From: Coffea arabica
Taxonomy: Eukaryota; Streptophyta; Magnoliopsida; Gentianales; Rubiaceae
Direction of reading: 5' to 3'
NCBI RefSeq assembly: GCF_036785885.1
Contig: NC_092323.1
Location: forward strand, 16,376,501-16,440,500
Length of the DNA stretch: 64,000 nucleotides
Part shown: piece by piece, positions 24,702 through 38,107 of the stretch
Numbering within the stretch: the stretch's first letter is position 1
Layout: each line of letters opens with the position of its first letter
Made by a program: the position numbers and the translations under genes
The notes under the pieces: generated by a model
Database searches by the model: none
What the model was told of the DNA's origin: nothing
Seen by the model: only the letters and a program-made list of their open reading frames with translations

Positions 24702-27394
24702 TGTTAGGACTGGTCCAAGAATAAACAAACTAAAGTTAGAGCAACATAGGCGGTATAACCGACCATATAATACTTAGACGGTAGACACCAGCCATATAAT
24801 ATTTAGGCGGTAAAACCGACCATATAAAAAGGTTGTGGCACTCCAATAAAGATAAATAACAAAGCAAAATAAAAGGCACAGAAATTTATATGGTTCGATC
24901 AAATTGACCTACGTCCACGGGTGGAAGATGAGCAAATCTTTCACTATGAAGAAGATATACAAAAGCCTTAGAAAAGTGGTTCCTAAACCCAAAAGGTACC
25001 TAATACTAAAACACAAGAGAGCCCAAAATATTCGTACTACAAAAGGGCTTAATAACCAAGTAAGATTCAAATAACTCACTAATACTCTCTTGATTTGGTG
25101 TACTTAATCCTATCATAGGACCCCTATATTTATAGGTAACAAAGGAAAGAATTTCCTTTGCTTCTTTCGATGTGGGACTAAAGCCACTTAACAAATCTCC
25201 ACCTTGGCGTATTCCCAACATCGATGATAGCAAAACTGCTCTATCTTCTCCACATAAATCCTAATGGGCCTAAATCACCTACAATGAACATCAACCAAGT
25301 CCAAGTACTGCTTGAACTTGTAAATTGGAAGAGGTTTCATAAACATGTCAGCAGGATTCTCCCTAGTATTGATCTTTCGAACAAGGACTTTCCCTTCAGT
25401 AACGATATCCCAGTTAAAATAATATTTTATATCAATGTGCTTTGTTCTCTCATAATACATCTGGTTTTTAATCAAGTGTATAGCACTTTGACTATCACAG
25501 TAAATAACCGTAACACTCTGATGTAGATTAAACTCGCCAAATAATCCCTTCAACCACAAGGCTTCTTTAATTGCCTCGGTCACTGTCATGTATTCTGCCT
25601 CTGTAGTATATAGAGCCACAACATGTTAAAAAGTAACTTTTCAACTGACTACACAACCCCCAATGTAGAATACGTAGCCTGAAAGTGATTTTCTTCTGTC
25701 AAGATCTCCGACGTAATCTGAATCTACAAAATCAACCAGAGTGATTTTATTTCTTCCAAACTCCAAACAAGCGTTTGAAGTCCCTTACAAGTATCTAAAA
25801 ATTCACTTCACAGCCTGCCAATGTTTTTTATCTGGACAAAACATATATCTACTAACAACATTGACTGCTTGTGAAATATTCGGACGACTACAAACCATTG
25901 CACACATAATACTGCCGACTGCACTGGAGTAAGGAACTCGTGCCATATATTCTTCCTCTTCATCTGATTGTGGTGACTGAGCAGCAGATAACCCAAAATG
26001 GTTAGCAAGAGGAGTACTTACAGGTTTTGCATCTTTCATGTCAAAACGCTTCAGGACTTTCTTTAAGTAATTTTCTTGGGTCAAGAACAACTTTCCTGCT
26101 CCTCGATCTCGCTTAATATTCATGTCAAAAATTTTCTTAGCTGCTCCCAAATCTTTCATATCAAATTCACTTCTTAGCTGTAATTTCAAATTGTGAATTT
26201 CTGACAAATTCTTGACAGCAATAAGCATGTCATCAACATACAATAATAAATAGATAAAAGAATCATCATCTAACTTTCGGAAGTAAACACAACTATCATA
26301 CATGTTCCTCAAATAACCGTGACCCAACATAAAGGAATCAAACCTCTTATACCACTGTCTTGGAGACTACTTCAATCCATATAATGATTTTTTCAACAAA
26401 CATGCATGATCTTCCTTACCTTTAACTTCAAATCCCTGGGGTTGCTTCATAAAAATTTGTTCTTCAAGTTCACCATGTAAGATACCTGTTTTAACATCGA
26501 GTTGTTTCAATTCCAAATTATACATGGCAACTAAAGCAAGCAAAACACGAATAGAATTATGTTTAATAACAGGTGAAAACACATCATTAAAATCAACACT
26601 TTGTACCTGATTATAACCCTTTGCAACCAATCGTACTTTATATCTTGCATTTTCAACCCCTGGAATACCTTCCTTCTTCTTGAAAACCTATTTGCATCCA
26701 ACAATTTTCTTATCTGAAGACTGCTTCACAAGAACTTAAATTTCATTTCGATGAAAGGATTCAATTTCCTCATTCATCGCAATCGACCACTTTACAGAGT
26801 CATCACAAGAAATTGCTTCTGAATAAGTAGAAGGTTCATCTACTGCATCAATTTCTTCTGCAACTGACAAAGCATATCCAACAAAATCTGAATATCTTTG
26901 TGGTGGTCGAATATTTCTTCTTGGTCTATCACTAGCTATAGAATACTCCTCTTCTTCTGAACTATCTTCAACAGTAGATTCAGGTACATCTACTGCCACT
27001 TGCTGAATAGAAATTTGGTTTGAGAAGGATCAGAACTGTCAATGTCAAGCTCCACCTACTTCTGTGTACTATCAGTAGTACAAAGACTAGAAGACTTCTT
27101 CTTGGAAGATAACATAGATAATTTATCAATAGTAACATCTCTACTGATCACAATTTTGAGGATTTGAAATCAGGACACCATAATCTGTATCTTTTCACCC
27201 CAGAAGCATATCCAAGAAAAATGTACTTTTTAGCCCTAACTCTAATTTTTCATCATTCACGTGCATGTATGCTGGACACTCAAAAACTTTTAAATTAGAA
27301 TAATCAGCAGGAGTATCTGACCAAACTTTCTCAGGAGTTTTGAAAAGTTTGTCAACCCTGCATTGGAGATTATACATCTCACTCTCTCCAAAAA
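24702..27394 (-). mobile_element. Truncated copia element inside copy B
   Basis: On the minus strand its 3' LTR is 24702-25193 (492 bp, TG...CA: plus strand TGTTAGGACTGG to CCACTTAACA) with a purine tract (AAGGTGGAGATT) just upstream. Pol remnants run right to left from integrase C-terminus (27400-27195) through reverse transcriptase to RNase H ending at 25275. The 5' LTR, gag and most of integrase are missing; the broken end abuts the ANK exon at 27395-27403. Confidence 0.8.
25275..27394 (-). pseudogene. copia Pol remnant (integrase end, RT, RNase H)
   Basis: Pieces in order on the minus strand: integrase C-terminal part (TPEKVWSD, 27350 region), a linker, RT with VDFNDVFSPVIK and LDVKTGILHGE (26630-26367), the YVDD box in LLLYVDDMLIA (26250 region), and RNase H with EAEYMTVTEA and YCDSQSAIHL (25600-25480). 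Stops and frame changes separate the pieces. This family differs from the other two copia elements in the window. Confidence 0.8.
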
Positions 27395-27480
27395 CTCTTC
27401 TGGTTGAGATGATCAGTCGCACTTACGGACATGGCATCTTCGAAAAACCTAACAAGAAACTCTATAGTTTTGAAACCTGA

Positions 27481-28823
27481 ACTACTACCAGCATTTGGTC
27501 TCCATTCTGCTGCGTATCATGACATCTGTATTTCACTTCCAGTAGTTTGCTTCAAGGAGTTGTTTTCAAATAATCCTTCAGTGTAATGTTTTAAATAGAT
27601 CTTGTAGGCAACATCTAGTTGTTTTGACTCTTTTGTTTTGTTTCCAGCTTGTGCTGGAATTCTATAGATTCCTTTGATTCTGTGGATTCCTTGAGCTATC
27701 AATAAATCATGCCTATGGATTGCTTTTGATTGTTTGCCACATCAAATTCTACCTAACATTTAGTGTTGACACTATTTTAATTGGCTTTGCCGGGTTCTCT
27801 TATTCACTAGTAATGGATCACGTGCACGCTTTCAACATGAATGTGATGCTTTTAGATTTTTTCTTAAAGATTTTAGAAAATCACTTGTTTTGAAGGAATA
27901 AATTTAATTGAGATAAAAAAAAATGTGTTTCTGAACTTAGTTTGTGATAAGTAACCAACACAATTGCACAAGTAATAAAGCATTCTTTGTCCCCAGAGCA
28001 TTTTTATTTTGTAATAGTATCAATATTTTTGTTTTTTGATCACATTTGGATAACCTAAATGTTCTCTTTTATGTCTTTTTAGTTAAAATTTTTTACTTTT
28101 TGAATAATTTATTGTTCCCCTTTAAGTCATTCTATGAATTTTTTGTTAGCTTTAATGAGTTTTTCTAATTATATTTTTTTGCTAATAGTGGATTGGAAAA
28201 TGATCTATAGTGCTATCGTAGTTATAATAGTATTTAAATATATTGAAATTTCATTGTTCGAGTTTAACTAGCTTAACTTTGAAGAGAAATATTTTGATTC
28301 GGTGAAACTTATTTGTATTTCTCATTGATGATATACTTTATGATTATAGAGTTTATATGATTAAAGATTGCAAGATACTAAGATTATTTATTACCTTTGA
28401 AGTACTCTTTGAAATTGGATATTTTATAGAAAAAATGTATTTTTTGTTTAGTTCACCATAACTTAAAGGATGTTTCACTTTTGTAACTATCATTACAATT
28501 GTTTTGGATCTCTACAACCAACACCAATTACCAAATTTGAGTAAAATCCATCAATTAATGCAATATTTGACCGAAATCAAGGGGAAAACAATCATAAATT
28601 AAATGACAAAAATGCAACCTATCATATAGGGTAATAGATAATAGATAAATAGATAATAGAGTGATAGGGTAATAGATAACAGATAGATATATAGACAGAT
28701 AGATTATATAGTGTTAGCAAATGCAGCAAAGATGGGATTCCTTAGCATCATTGTTGGTTGTGCTATGAGGATAAACCTTGAATCAAATCTAACATAGTGT
28801 TCTTGATATGAGTAAATGATATA
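27481..28823. other. 3' flank of remnant B
   Basis: Conserved with the flanks of A and C. 28500-28625 is not seen at the other copies. A GATA-rich microsatellite lies at 28628-28705. No gene. Confidence 0.5.
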
Positions 28824-31800
28824 TGTTGACGCGAGCAATTTAAGGAGCAAAATCTGCTGTCAAATTTGGCAGATTGTGTAAATATTTCGTTTCCTTATTT
28901 ATAATTAATTGTCTTATGTTTAGGCTGTAATATAGGATCTTGATGTACCCCAATTAGTATATATATAGGCTGTAATCGCTTAAAAATATATATAAAATAT
29001 GAGAACGATTCTCCATCATCTTCTCTACACGGTATCAGAGCAATACCTAACGTAGAAACAGATTTTTTTTTACTCTGCAACTATGAATGAAACAAACCCC
29101 TCCTCTTCTGTTATTCCCCATGAATCTCGAATCATTGTCCAAGACAATACTCCTTTTCCATCTGGAATCATCTTAGATGATACGAATTTTCCGTTATGGT
29201 CACAGCTTATGGAGATGCGTATTGGAGCTCGAAACAAATCTGGATTCCTTACAGGAACAACTCTGAAACCTGCTGCAGATGACAAGCAATTGGAAGCCTG
29301 GCTTATTGATAATAACCGGGTTAAGAGTTGGCTTATTGACTCTATGAGTCCACTCTTGATGCAGCGATTCATCCGTCTTCAAACCGCCAAAGAAATATGG
29401 GAAGCAGTTGCAAAGACGTTATATGACGGCTCGGATGAAACGCAACTCTTTGAACTGAATCGGAGATCATTTACTACTCATCAAAGTGGTAGACCCTTAT
29501 CTGTATACTACAATGAACTGATTGGCATATTTCAGGAAATTGATGCTCGTGTTCAAACATAAGAAAATAATGCTGCTGTAATCATATCGCTGCACAAACA
29601 TATGACTCGACTTCGAGTTCATATTTTTTTGGCTGGCCTTGACCCAGAATTCAATCAAGCTCGAAGTGAAATTTTGAGAAAAGATTTACCTCTGGATCTT
29701 GAGTCATGCTATGAATATGTTCGCAAGGATCACAACCAGAGACAAACTATGGAGGAACCTAAAGTTCAATCAAATGGCATGGTTCACTTGACTGCCCGCA
29801 CACGCCCTGCAAATGCCCAACAAACTAAAGGAAAAAAATTTGGCACTAAAGGAAACAACTATACTTGCACTCATTGTGGTGAAGAGGGACATTCCCAACA
29901 ACGGTGCTATGAAATTACTGGGTATCCTGAATGGTGGGATTTTACAAAGAAACCTCGGAAGAAAATTGGACAAGCTGCCGTTATTACCACAACAGATGAG
30001 GAAGTGATTGCATCTACTTCAAACACAGCTTCAGCACATGTTGCCAAGGCTAGTAATCTAGGTCTGCCCAAAACTAATCTTACTATGAATGATACATGGA
30101 TTATTGATACAGGTGCTACTGACCACATGACAAACAATTCTACCCATCTTTCCACTATTCGTTCTTCAACTCAACCTCACATACTCACTGCTAATGGAGG
30201 AGTTGCAACTGTTACTGGCGAAGGATCAGTACATGTGTCAAATTCCATTAATCTTGATACTGTGCTTGTAGTCCCTTCTCTTTCGTCCAAACTTTTATCT
30301 GTTAGCAAAATCACAAAAGCCTTGAATTGTACTGTACGTTTTTGGCCTGATAAATGTCTTTTTCAGGACATTGCAACACAACGGACTCTTGGCTATGGTA
30401 TTAGACGTGGAAATTTGTACTATCTTGATTTGGTCACTACAAACAATCAGATACCTGGTCAAGCAAATAAGATCGAAGGGAGTCAAGGAAACAAAGATAT
30501 GGCATGGTTGTGGCACCGTCGTCTTGGTCATCTATCATTTAATTATCTTCGCAAATTGAAACTAAGTTTGTTTTTACATACAAATTCTAAGTTTCATTGT
30601 GACATTTGTGAAATGGCAAAGAGCCATCGAATTCCTTATCTACCTAGTTATAATAAGAGTACTACACCTTTTATGACTATCCACTCTGATGTTTGGGGAC
30701 CTGCTCAAGTTCCTACGTTGTCTGGTGCTCGTTATTTTGTGACATTTATTGATGAGTGTACTCGTATGAGTTGGATCTCTCTCCTAAGAAACAAGGGAGA
30801 TGTTTGTTCTGTTTTCCAGGATCTATATAAAATGGTGGCTTCTCAGTATCAATGTCGAATTCAAGTTCTTCAATCTGATAATGGTGGGGAGTATATAAAT
30901 TCTGATCTGGAGTTTTTTTGTCAAGAAAATGGCATTCGACACCAAACCTCATGTACTGGTACACCGCAACAAAATGGTTTGGCAGAACGAAAGAATCGCC
31001 AAATACTGGTTGTTCGCGCGTCCTTGTTTGGAATGAACGTGCCTCGAGACTATTGGGGCGAAGCTGTTCGCTCTGCTGCATACCTTATCAATCGGACTCC
31101 ATCACGAGTCATTGATTTCAAAACTCCATATCAAAAACTCCATGAACTTGTCCAAGCACCAATTGGTTCAAATCTGGAACCATGTGTGCTTGGTTGTATT
31201 GCATATGTCCACCAGGTTACAGGTAAGCTAGATCCACGTGCTATCCGCTGCATATTTGTTGGATACGCAGATTTCAAAAAAGGATATCGGTGCTATGATC
31301 CTAATAAAAATAAAATGTATGTAACTCGAGATGTTACATTCCATGAAGATCTTCCTTTTTTCGGTGGTCATGAGTGCTCTCTTCAGGGGGAGACAACACT
31401 TGATTTAGGTGAAGACAACACTCATGAGGTTTTTCAGGAACAAGCACAAATTGAAACTGAACCAGACACTCATAAGGTTTTTCAGGAACAAGCACAAATT
31501 GAAACTGAACCAGATGTTGATTTGTTGAATAATACACATCCTGAGGTTGTTGGTGGCTCTCATGAGAATCAAGATAGTACAATTTCCCAAGGCACACCAA
31601 CAGCCATAGAAACTCCGAATGTGTCTCCTCAGGTAACATCATTACCTTCATCCCCTGTAATACATGAGTCAAGTCCTCTTAAAGCTGAACCAAGATATCC
31701 GATCAGGATAAACAGAGGGATTCCAAAAAATCAGTATGATGCTGATTTTAAAGCTAAGACTAAATATCCCATTAACAATTATACCTCTTCTCATCGTTTG

Positions 31801-33588
31801 TCAAAATTTCATGCACTTGTTGTAACTCAATTATCCCCTGTATCTATTCCAAGTAATGTGCAGGAAGCATTGATGGATTCAAAATGGAAGAAAGCTATGA
31901 ATGATGAAATGGAAGCCTTACAGAAAAATCATACATGGGAGCTTGTATGGCTGCCCGGTGGGAAAAGAACAGTAGGATGCAGGTAGATTTTTACAGTTAA
32001 ACTCAATCCCAATGGAGTCATAGACCGGTACAAGGCAAGACTTGTTGCTAAAGGGTATACACAGAAGTACGGAATTGATTATGGGGATACATTTGCTCCT
32101 GTAGCAAAAATAAATACCATACGAGTACTTATTTCCATAGCAGTTAATCAAGAGTGGCCACTGCGACAGTTTGACGTTAAAAATGCTTTTCTCAATGGAA
32201 CTCTGAATGAAGAAATATACATGGATCCTCCTCCGGGCATAAACTGTGGTGGCAAAGTATGCAAGCCAAGAAGGGCCTTATACGGATTGAAGCAATCCCC
32301 TCGAGCATGGTTTGGAAGGCTCTCAACTTTCATGAAGAAGAATGGATAAAAACAAAGTGATGCAGATCATACACTTTTCATCAAGCAAGTTTTTAAAAAG
32401 GTGACTGCTCTTATTGTTTATGTTGATGATATTGTTGTCACAGGAAATGACTCAAATGAGATAGCTGCCCTCCAAGAAAGCCTTGTGACTGAGTTTGAAC
32501 TTAAAGATCTTGGGCACCTGAAATATTTCTTAGGCATTGAAGTTGCAAGATCGAGCAACAGAATCTCTCTTTGCCAACGAAAGTATGTGCTGGATTTACT
32601 AGCAGAAACTGGTATGCTGGACTGTAAACCCATTGAAACTCCTATTGAGATGAATCACAAGTTAGCCATTCAACAAGACCAAACTCCAACCAATAAGGAG
32701 AGGTACCAAAGATTAGTTGGGAGACTAATATACTTATCGCATACGCGTCCTGACATTGCGTATGCTGTGAGCATTGTAAGTCAATTCATGCATGCACCAA
32801 GTGAAGATCATATGGAGGCTGTTTACCGGATCCTGCGATACCTAAAATCTTCTCCAAGAAAAGGATTATTTTTTTGCTAAAAAAGGAGATCTAGAAATCA
32901 AAAGGTATACAGATGCAGATTGGGCTGGAAGTCAAACTGATCGAAAGTCTACATCAGGGTATTTCACATTTGTTGGAAGCAATCTGGTAACATGGTGAAG
33001 CAAGAAACAAAAGGTTGTAGCAAGATCAAGTGCAGAGGCAGAATTTCGTGGAATGGCACAAGGTATTTGTGAATTGCTATGGATAAAACGCATTGTACAA
33101 GATCTCGGTATATGTCTGTCAAAACCTATGATGTTATTATGTGATAACAAGGCATCCATAGCAATTGCAAATAATCCTGTTCAGCATGACAGAACCAAAC
33201 ATGTGGAAGTTGATCGACACTTCATCAAAGATCATCTTGACAAGGGTACAATTAGTCTTCCGTTTGTCACATCAAAAGATCAACTAGCAGATGTTCTAAC
33301 AAAGGCTGTATCTGGAAACGAGTTTCAAAGCTCACTTAACAAGTTGGGAATGATAGACATATATTCACCAACTTGAGGGGGAGTGTTGACACGAGCAATT
33401 TAAGGAGCAAAATCTGCTGTCAAATTTGGCAGATTGTGTAAATATTTCGTTTCCTTATTTGTAATTAATTGTCTTATGTTTAGGCTGTAATATAGGATCT
33501 TGATGTACCCCAATTAGTATATATATAGGCTGTAATAGCTTAAAAAATATATAAAATATGAGAACGATTCTCCATCATCTTCTCTACA
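28824..33588 (+). mobile_element. Complete copia LTR retrotransposon (4,765 bp)
   Basis: LTRs 28824-29029 and 33384-33588 (206 and 205 bp, starting TGTTGAC, ending TCTCTACA) differ at four positions by eye. A perfect 5-bp TSD ATATA flanks it; unit A shows the empty site (GATATAGTTG near 14498). A primer site GGTATCAGAGC (initiator-Met type) follows the 5' LTR, and TTGAGGGGGAG precedes the 3' LTR. The small LTRs and near-identical ends suggest a fairly recent insertion. Coding capacity is broken. Confidence 0.9.
29083..33376 (+). pseudogene. copia Gag-Pol, inactivated
   Basis: One long frame starts at ATG 29083. It contains a UBN2-like Gag, CCHC zinc knuckle (29866-29907), protease (DTGATDHM, about 30105), pre-integrase HHCC (WHRRLGH, CDIC), integrase core (SDNGGEY; GLAERKNR), RT ([19 protein letters not shown] near 32419) and RNase H (CDNKASIAIANN). 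Defects: stops at 29560-29562, 31984-31986, about 32347 and about 32996, and a frameshift in a T run near 32875. A 66-bp in-frame tandem repeat (FQEQAQIETEPD) lies at 31430-31515. It cannot make full Pol as it stands. Confidence 0.85.
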
Positions 33589-35474
33589 ATATAGCTGTAG
33601 GTATTATAATAAAATTTTTTCTGGGTAATGTCTAAAATATCTTTCACTTATTTGATAACAGAAATAACTCGACAAAATCCAAAGTGATTACGGTGTTCTC
33701 TTTAATTAATTGATAACCCTTCACTTTTTGATTTAAAAGAATTTAGTGAAGTCCTAAATCATTTTCATGTTCCCTATCAATAATTGTTTACCATACTTAC
33801 GATGAGGATGTCAAACCACGTTATATCAAGAAAAAACTGAAAATCTATTGTGTTTCTTTCTTTCTTTCATGTTTTTAGAGACAACAAGCAATGACAATAG
33901 GTAATATTTTTCGAATTTTTGAGAAGCAAACAAGTAACAAGAAAATAAGAGTAACTTGGTTATTTTCAGATTTTACTTCCAAAAATGATTTCACATCATC
34001 TCATTTATTATTATTATTTTTTTAGTGTAAGTGGAGGGTTTGAAGCCGAGGGATCTCTCATTTACACTTTCTCCCCTCGAACTATCCAAAGCACTTCTCC
34101 CCTCCCCCCTCTCCCCCCCTCCCCCGGCCACATTATCTCATTTATGATTTTCCCCTTGGGTGAAAAGTTTGTACTACGCCGTGCAAACAAAAGTCTCATT
34201 AAAAATCAATCCACAAATCAATATAAAAAGTCATGTAGAACAATCTTCCAAAGATGAAGGAGAGCAGTATACCACATGATACCATTGTCCAAGACTTGGA
34301 GGCTATTTGAATGAGATAGATTTTACTCAAATGGGACAGATTTCATAATTTAAAAACTAAAATGTCTTGTTTCGAAATTCAAAAATTTAAGTGTAATTGA
34401 AGAGTACAAAGTGAAATTAACCCAAAATTATACATGCCGACCTGCAACTCGAGAGCATAGCGGAGGTGTCAAATCCCACCAACCTCCAGCAGTTCTTTCC
34501 CTGAACTGTGATTTCAGATGAAAAATATAGAGTAACCGAGAGTGACTTTTATCTATCTATTCCTTTTGTAACATCTCAAGGTAAACTACAGCTTCTTCTG
34601 GTGGAATCCCTACATGTCCTCCTAATTGTAAACATTTTAAAGTTTCATTTGTTAAAATTTTCCCATGTTAAAAATTTCTATAGAAACTTTTATCTGCCTA
34701 GGAGCCCTCGTTGAGCCGAAAAAACTTAGTAATAACATGCATTTAATAGCCTGTGCCATTATTTCATCAGTTCATTATCATTTTTCTTTGCGGCATGGGA
34801 GGGACTTGAAGCCTTAGAAAAGAGAAGGACTAGAACAATGGAAGACTAAGTAAATTGAGTGACTTCTGAGTTACCTGATTATTGTCCTTGCCAACTAAGC
34901 TAATTTTAGGACGTGGAGTACCTTTTACCATAATATGTGTTGAATACCCTTATAATATATTTTTCTTTTTTTTCTTCAAACTTAACATAGAATTTTTTGG
35001 ACTTTTCTTCTTGGCAAGTTCTTGTGGAAGGAAATTACATGGTATCACCTCCTTTATCCCAAATGTCAACTTAAGGATGTTAATATTACATATCTAAGGC
35101 AACAGGTGAATTTTTCAGTTCTTTGTAAACAATCAAGATGATGGGCACTACAAAACTTGCCTTTTCATTTTCTTGACTCTTTTCTAGGATAATGTTATTT
35201 ACTTATTTTCAAATAGGTGATTTATTTACTTATCCTGTCTAGGTTTTGTAAAGAAAAGAGAGTAAACTCAAACGACAACCTGCCACTACTCCAATATCAA
35301 TTTGCTGCTCCAAATTCCAATTGCGTCAAATTATCACCTCCATTTCTCATATTTTCTCCATTTTCTATAATTTTGCCCTAGGTCAAGTCAAAATGTCTTG
35401 TATGCGCTAATAGAGAATCATCTCCACAGGCTAAGCTCAGATATCTAACACATCACATACGCCCTTTATTTTTT
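33589..35474. other. 3' flank of unit B and start of unit C
   Basis: No gene. 33589-33990 continues the A-type flank interrupted by the copia element; 34430-35150 matches 50570-51219; 35160-35474 is the left edge of unit C, matching 56890-57276 and the window start. A C-rich run is at 34096-34134. Confidence 0.5.
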
Positions 35475-35949
35475 GGGTAAAATACACTTTAACCCCCTGT
35501 GATTTAGCACCTTGTAACATAACCTCCCTAAATTTTTAAAAACTATACATAACCCCCTCATAATTTAGATTACAGTGTCAAAATAACGAAATTTGCATTC
35601 AATTATGGAGTCAACTACAATGTCAAAAGTGCCCCTATTTAAAGTTAAAAATTATTTATTAATCACCGAGGGTAATATAAAGCACTAAACCATAAAGGGG
35701 TTATATGATAAAATATAAAACTATACAGGGTTAGAGTTTCATACATATTATATTTATATATTTTGGTCACTTCAACCATTTTGATTTTTAAACAAGGGTA
35801 ATTTCAATATTTTTATGAGTTCCATTACAAATGATCATTTGCTTTGACACTTTAATTCAAATCATAAGGGGGTTATATATAATTTTTGAAAGTGCAGAAA
35901 ATTACGTGAAAAATCCGTAAATCACTGGAGGGTAAAGTGTATTTTGCCC
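35475..35949. repeat. TIR element, unit C copy (best preserved)
   Basis: Ends GGGTAAAATACACTTTA and TAAAGTGTATTTTGCCC are inverted repeats of about 30 bp with further internal pairing. Flanks TTATTTTTT (35466-35474) and TTATTTTTC (35950-35958) form a 9-bp direct repeat with one mismatch, suggesting a Mutator-like insertion. Non-coding. Confidence 0.65.
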
Positions 35950-36993
35950 TTATTTTTCGGCCCCACAATTCTTCTAGGCTCTCAACCCCAATGCTTTTAA
36001 ACAAAGCAAAATTGTTCAAATATAGGCACACAGGGGACAAGATAGGAAGTCTAAAACAACTGCGTTGTAAAAGAGGTTAGGAAAAACGGATTTGAATTTT
36101 AAAGCAACAGAGGTCAAGCTTATTTTCATATAGGTCAAAAATGACTTCTTAGCTCTCACTGAAAGCCTAAATAACATTCTAAAGTGATGTAGGTCAAATT
36201 GAGGTTAATTGAGAAAAAGGAAGAGATGCAAGTTTGGTCTCTTATGCTTGCCCTATGTACTAAACTAGTCCCCAATATTGAAAACAATTAAAATGTAGTC
36301 CCAAAAGCTGCTATTTATGGGCATATTTTGGACAATTAATAGAAATTCAACAATAATTGATTGTCAAAATTAAATTGGCGTCAGTCAACAGCTTTGAATT
36401 TACACTTTGGGTCTCCAATATTTGAACTTTGAATCATTATAGTTCCTTAAGTTCTAAATACTGGTATTGATGTTTCACAATGAAATGAGATGTGAATTGG
36501 ATCAAAATTTTGTTAGATATGTACTACAATTTCTAATGAAAAATACATGGAAAATTTATTAAACTTCATTTTTTTTTGTTTTCATTTCATATTTTCATGC
36601 CACTAATTATGCATATGCTTTTTCGCTATTGCATAGTTGGTTACAAAATTGGCATAAGGTATGCGTTTGTAGTTTTGCACGATGAATTATTAATTGATAA
36701 TGAGATGTATCATTTGGTCACTTATGTTGAAATTAAATTCTGAATTAAACATTCCTTTAGAATATGAAGAACATATAGTATATTTAAATTAACTTGATCA
36801 TATTTCTTTTTTCCATTTGAATGTGTTATCGTTAAGTTTAAAAGGAAGCAAATATTTTTTAGAAGTATTTGAATTATTTAGTAAATTCATCAATGTATAC
36901 AAACATGAGAGTTAATATTTTAAAACTTTCCTATGGAATGTCTTATTTTAATAGGTAGGAAAGACAAGAAAAAACAAAATGAAGTTCTTTAAA
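35950..36993. other. Non-coding upstream DNA of unit C
   Basis: No gene; aligned with 595-1617. In unit D the part matching about 35583-36343 is deleted. Confidence 0.5.
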
Positions 36994-37535
36994 GGTAAAT
37001 TTCTTATACACCTCCTGTAGTTAAGCTCTTTTTAAAACACATTCCTTACGATTCAAAAATATCTACTTACACCCCTTGTGCTTTGGATTCAAGTGGAAGT
37101 CAAATTGAAACATACTCCGTCAATGGAGATTTCACTATAATTGCTCCTATAGTGCATCACATTACTTGATTCTAGTAATGTGAGGTCTTAGTTATGTTTT
37201 TCTTTCAAAACTGCCTCCATATGAATGTTTACCATTTATAAAAAGCCTAAAAATAGATTTGGCTACTAAATCTATTTTTAACATTTTTATAGATAGATAA
37301 CGTTCATTTGGGAGGCATTTCCGGAAGAAAAATGCCCCTAAATCCTCACACTAAAATCAAATAACCAATCCCACTATTGCAGCATGTATGTTCAATCCTC
37401 CTTTTATTGAGTGTGTTTTGGTTTGTTTTCCACTCAAATCCAGAGCACAAGGAGTGTAAATGGACAATTCTTTTTTAACTATAAAAGGTGCATCTTAAAA
37501 AGTGTTTAACCACTAGGGGTCTATGTGAAATTTAC
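36994..37535. repeat. TIR element 2, unit C copy
   Basis: Same ends as 1618-2101, complete at the right end (GTCTATGTGAAATTTACAC). It carries an internal hairpin, AAAATAGATTTGG with AAATCTATTTTT, lost in A. Confidence 0.6.
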
Positions 37536-38107
37536 ACTTTTTTAAAACATTCCCATAAGTAGTTGATGTTGGTACCTACTTTTACTAGCTTTAATAATTG
37601 CAATCCCAAACTATAAACATTCGAAGGTCTACATTCACAAGTCATGCAAGAATTTGTGTAGTAATAATTAGAATAATGTTATGTAATTAGTTTTTCTATT
37701 TTCTTGTGCTAGTTTTTATTTTGAATATTGTTTGTGTATTAACAAAGTGGTGCCCCTTCTGCAAAACAATTATGTTGTGCCAATTTGAAGTGGTTTCAGG
37801 AAGGTTGTTGTGATCAAGGGATGCATTTTTCATATATTTAAAATCCTAACGACAACTATTTGAAATCTAAGGGACAATATTAATTGAAATTTCAAAACAT
37901 TAGGAACCAAAAATGCAAAGTTAAAATTTTCAACTAACAACGATTTGGTATTGACTCTTAGTTATTGCAATTTTTGGTTAATTGTCTTAAATTTGTCTAA
38001 AATCAGAAACTTTGAGAATCACTTTTATTTTAGTCAAAATATTAGAGACTAATTTGACATACAAACCAAACATTGGGTATCAAAAATGTGCATTGATGCA
38101 ATTAAAA

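Larger units (their letters stand above)
24520..27480 (+). pseudogene. ANK-PGG copy B, remnant
   Basis: Two pieces survive. 24520-24701 matches the last intron of copy A, including its 290-bp insertion up to AAATACGACA. 27395-27480 matches the end of the last exon (LVEMISRTYG ... stop TGA at 27478-27480). Between them lies a minus-strand copia fragment. All Gag-like, ankyrin and most PGG coding sequence is gone, so no function is possible. The 3' flank (27481 onward, AATAAA at 27703) is typical of the family. Confidence 0.8.
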
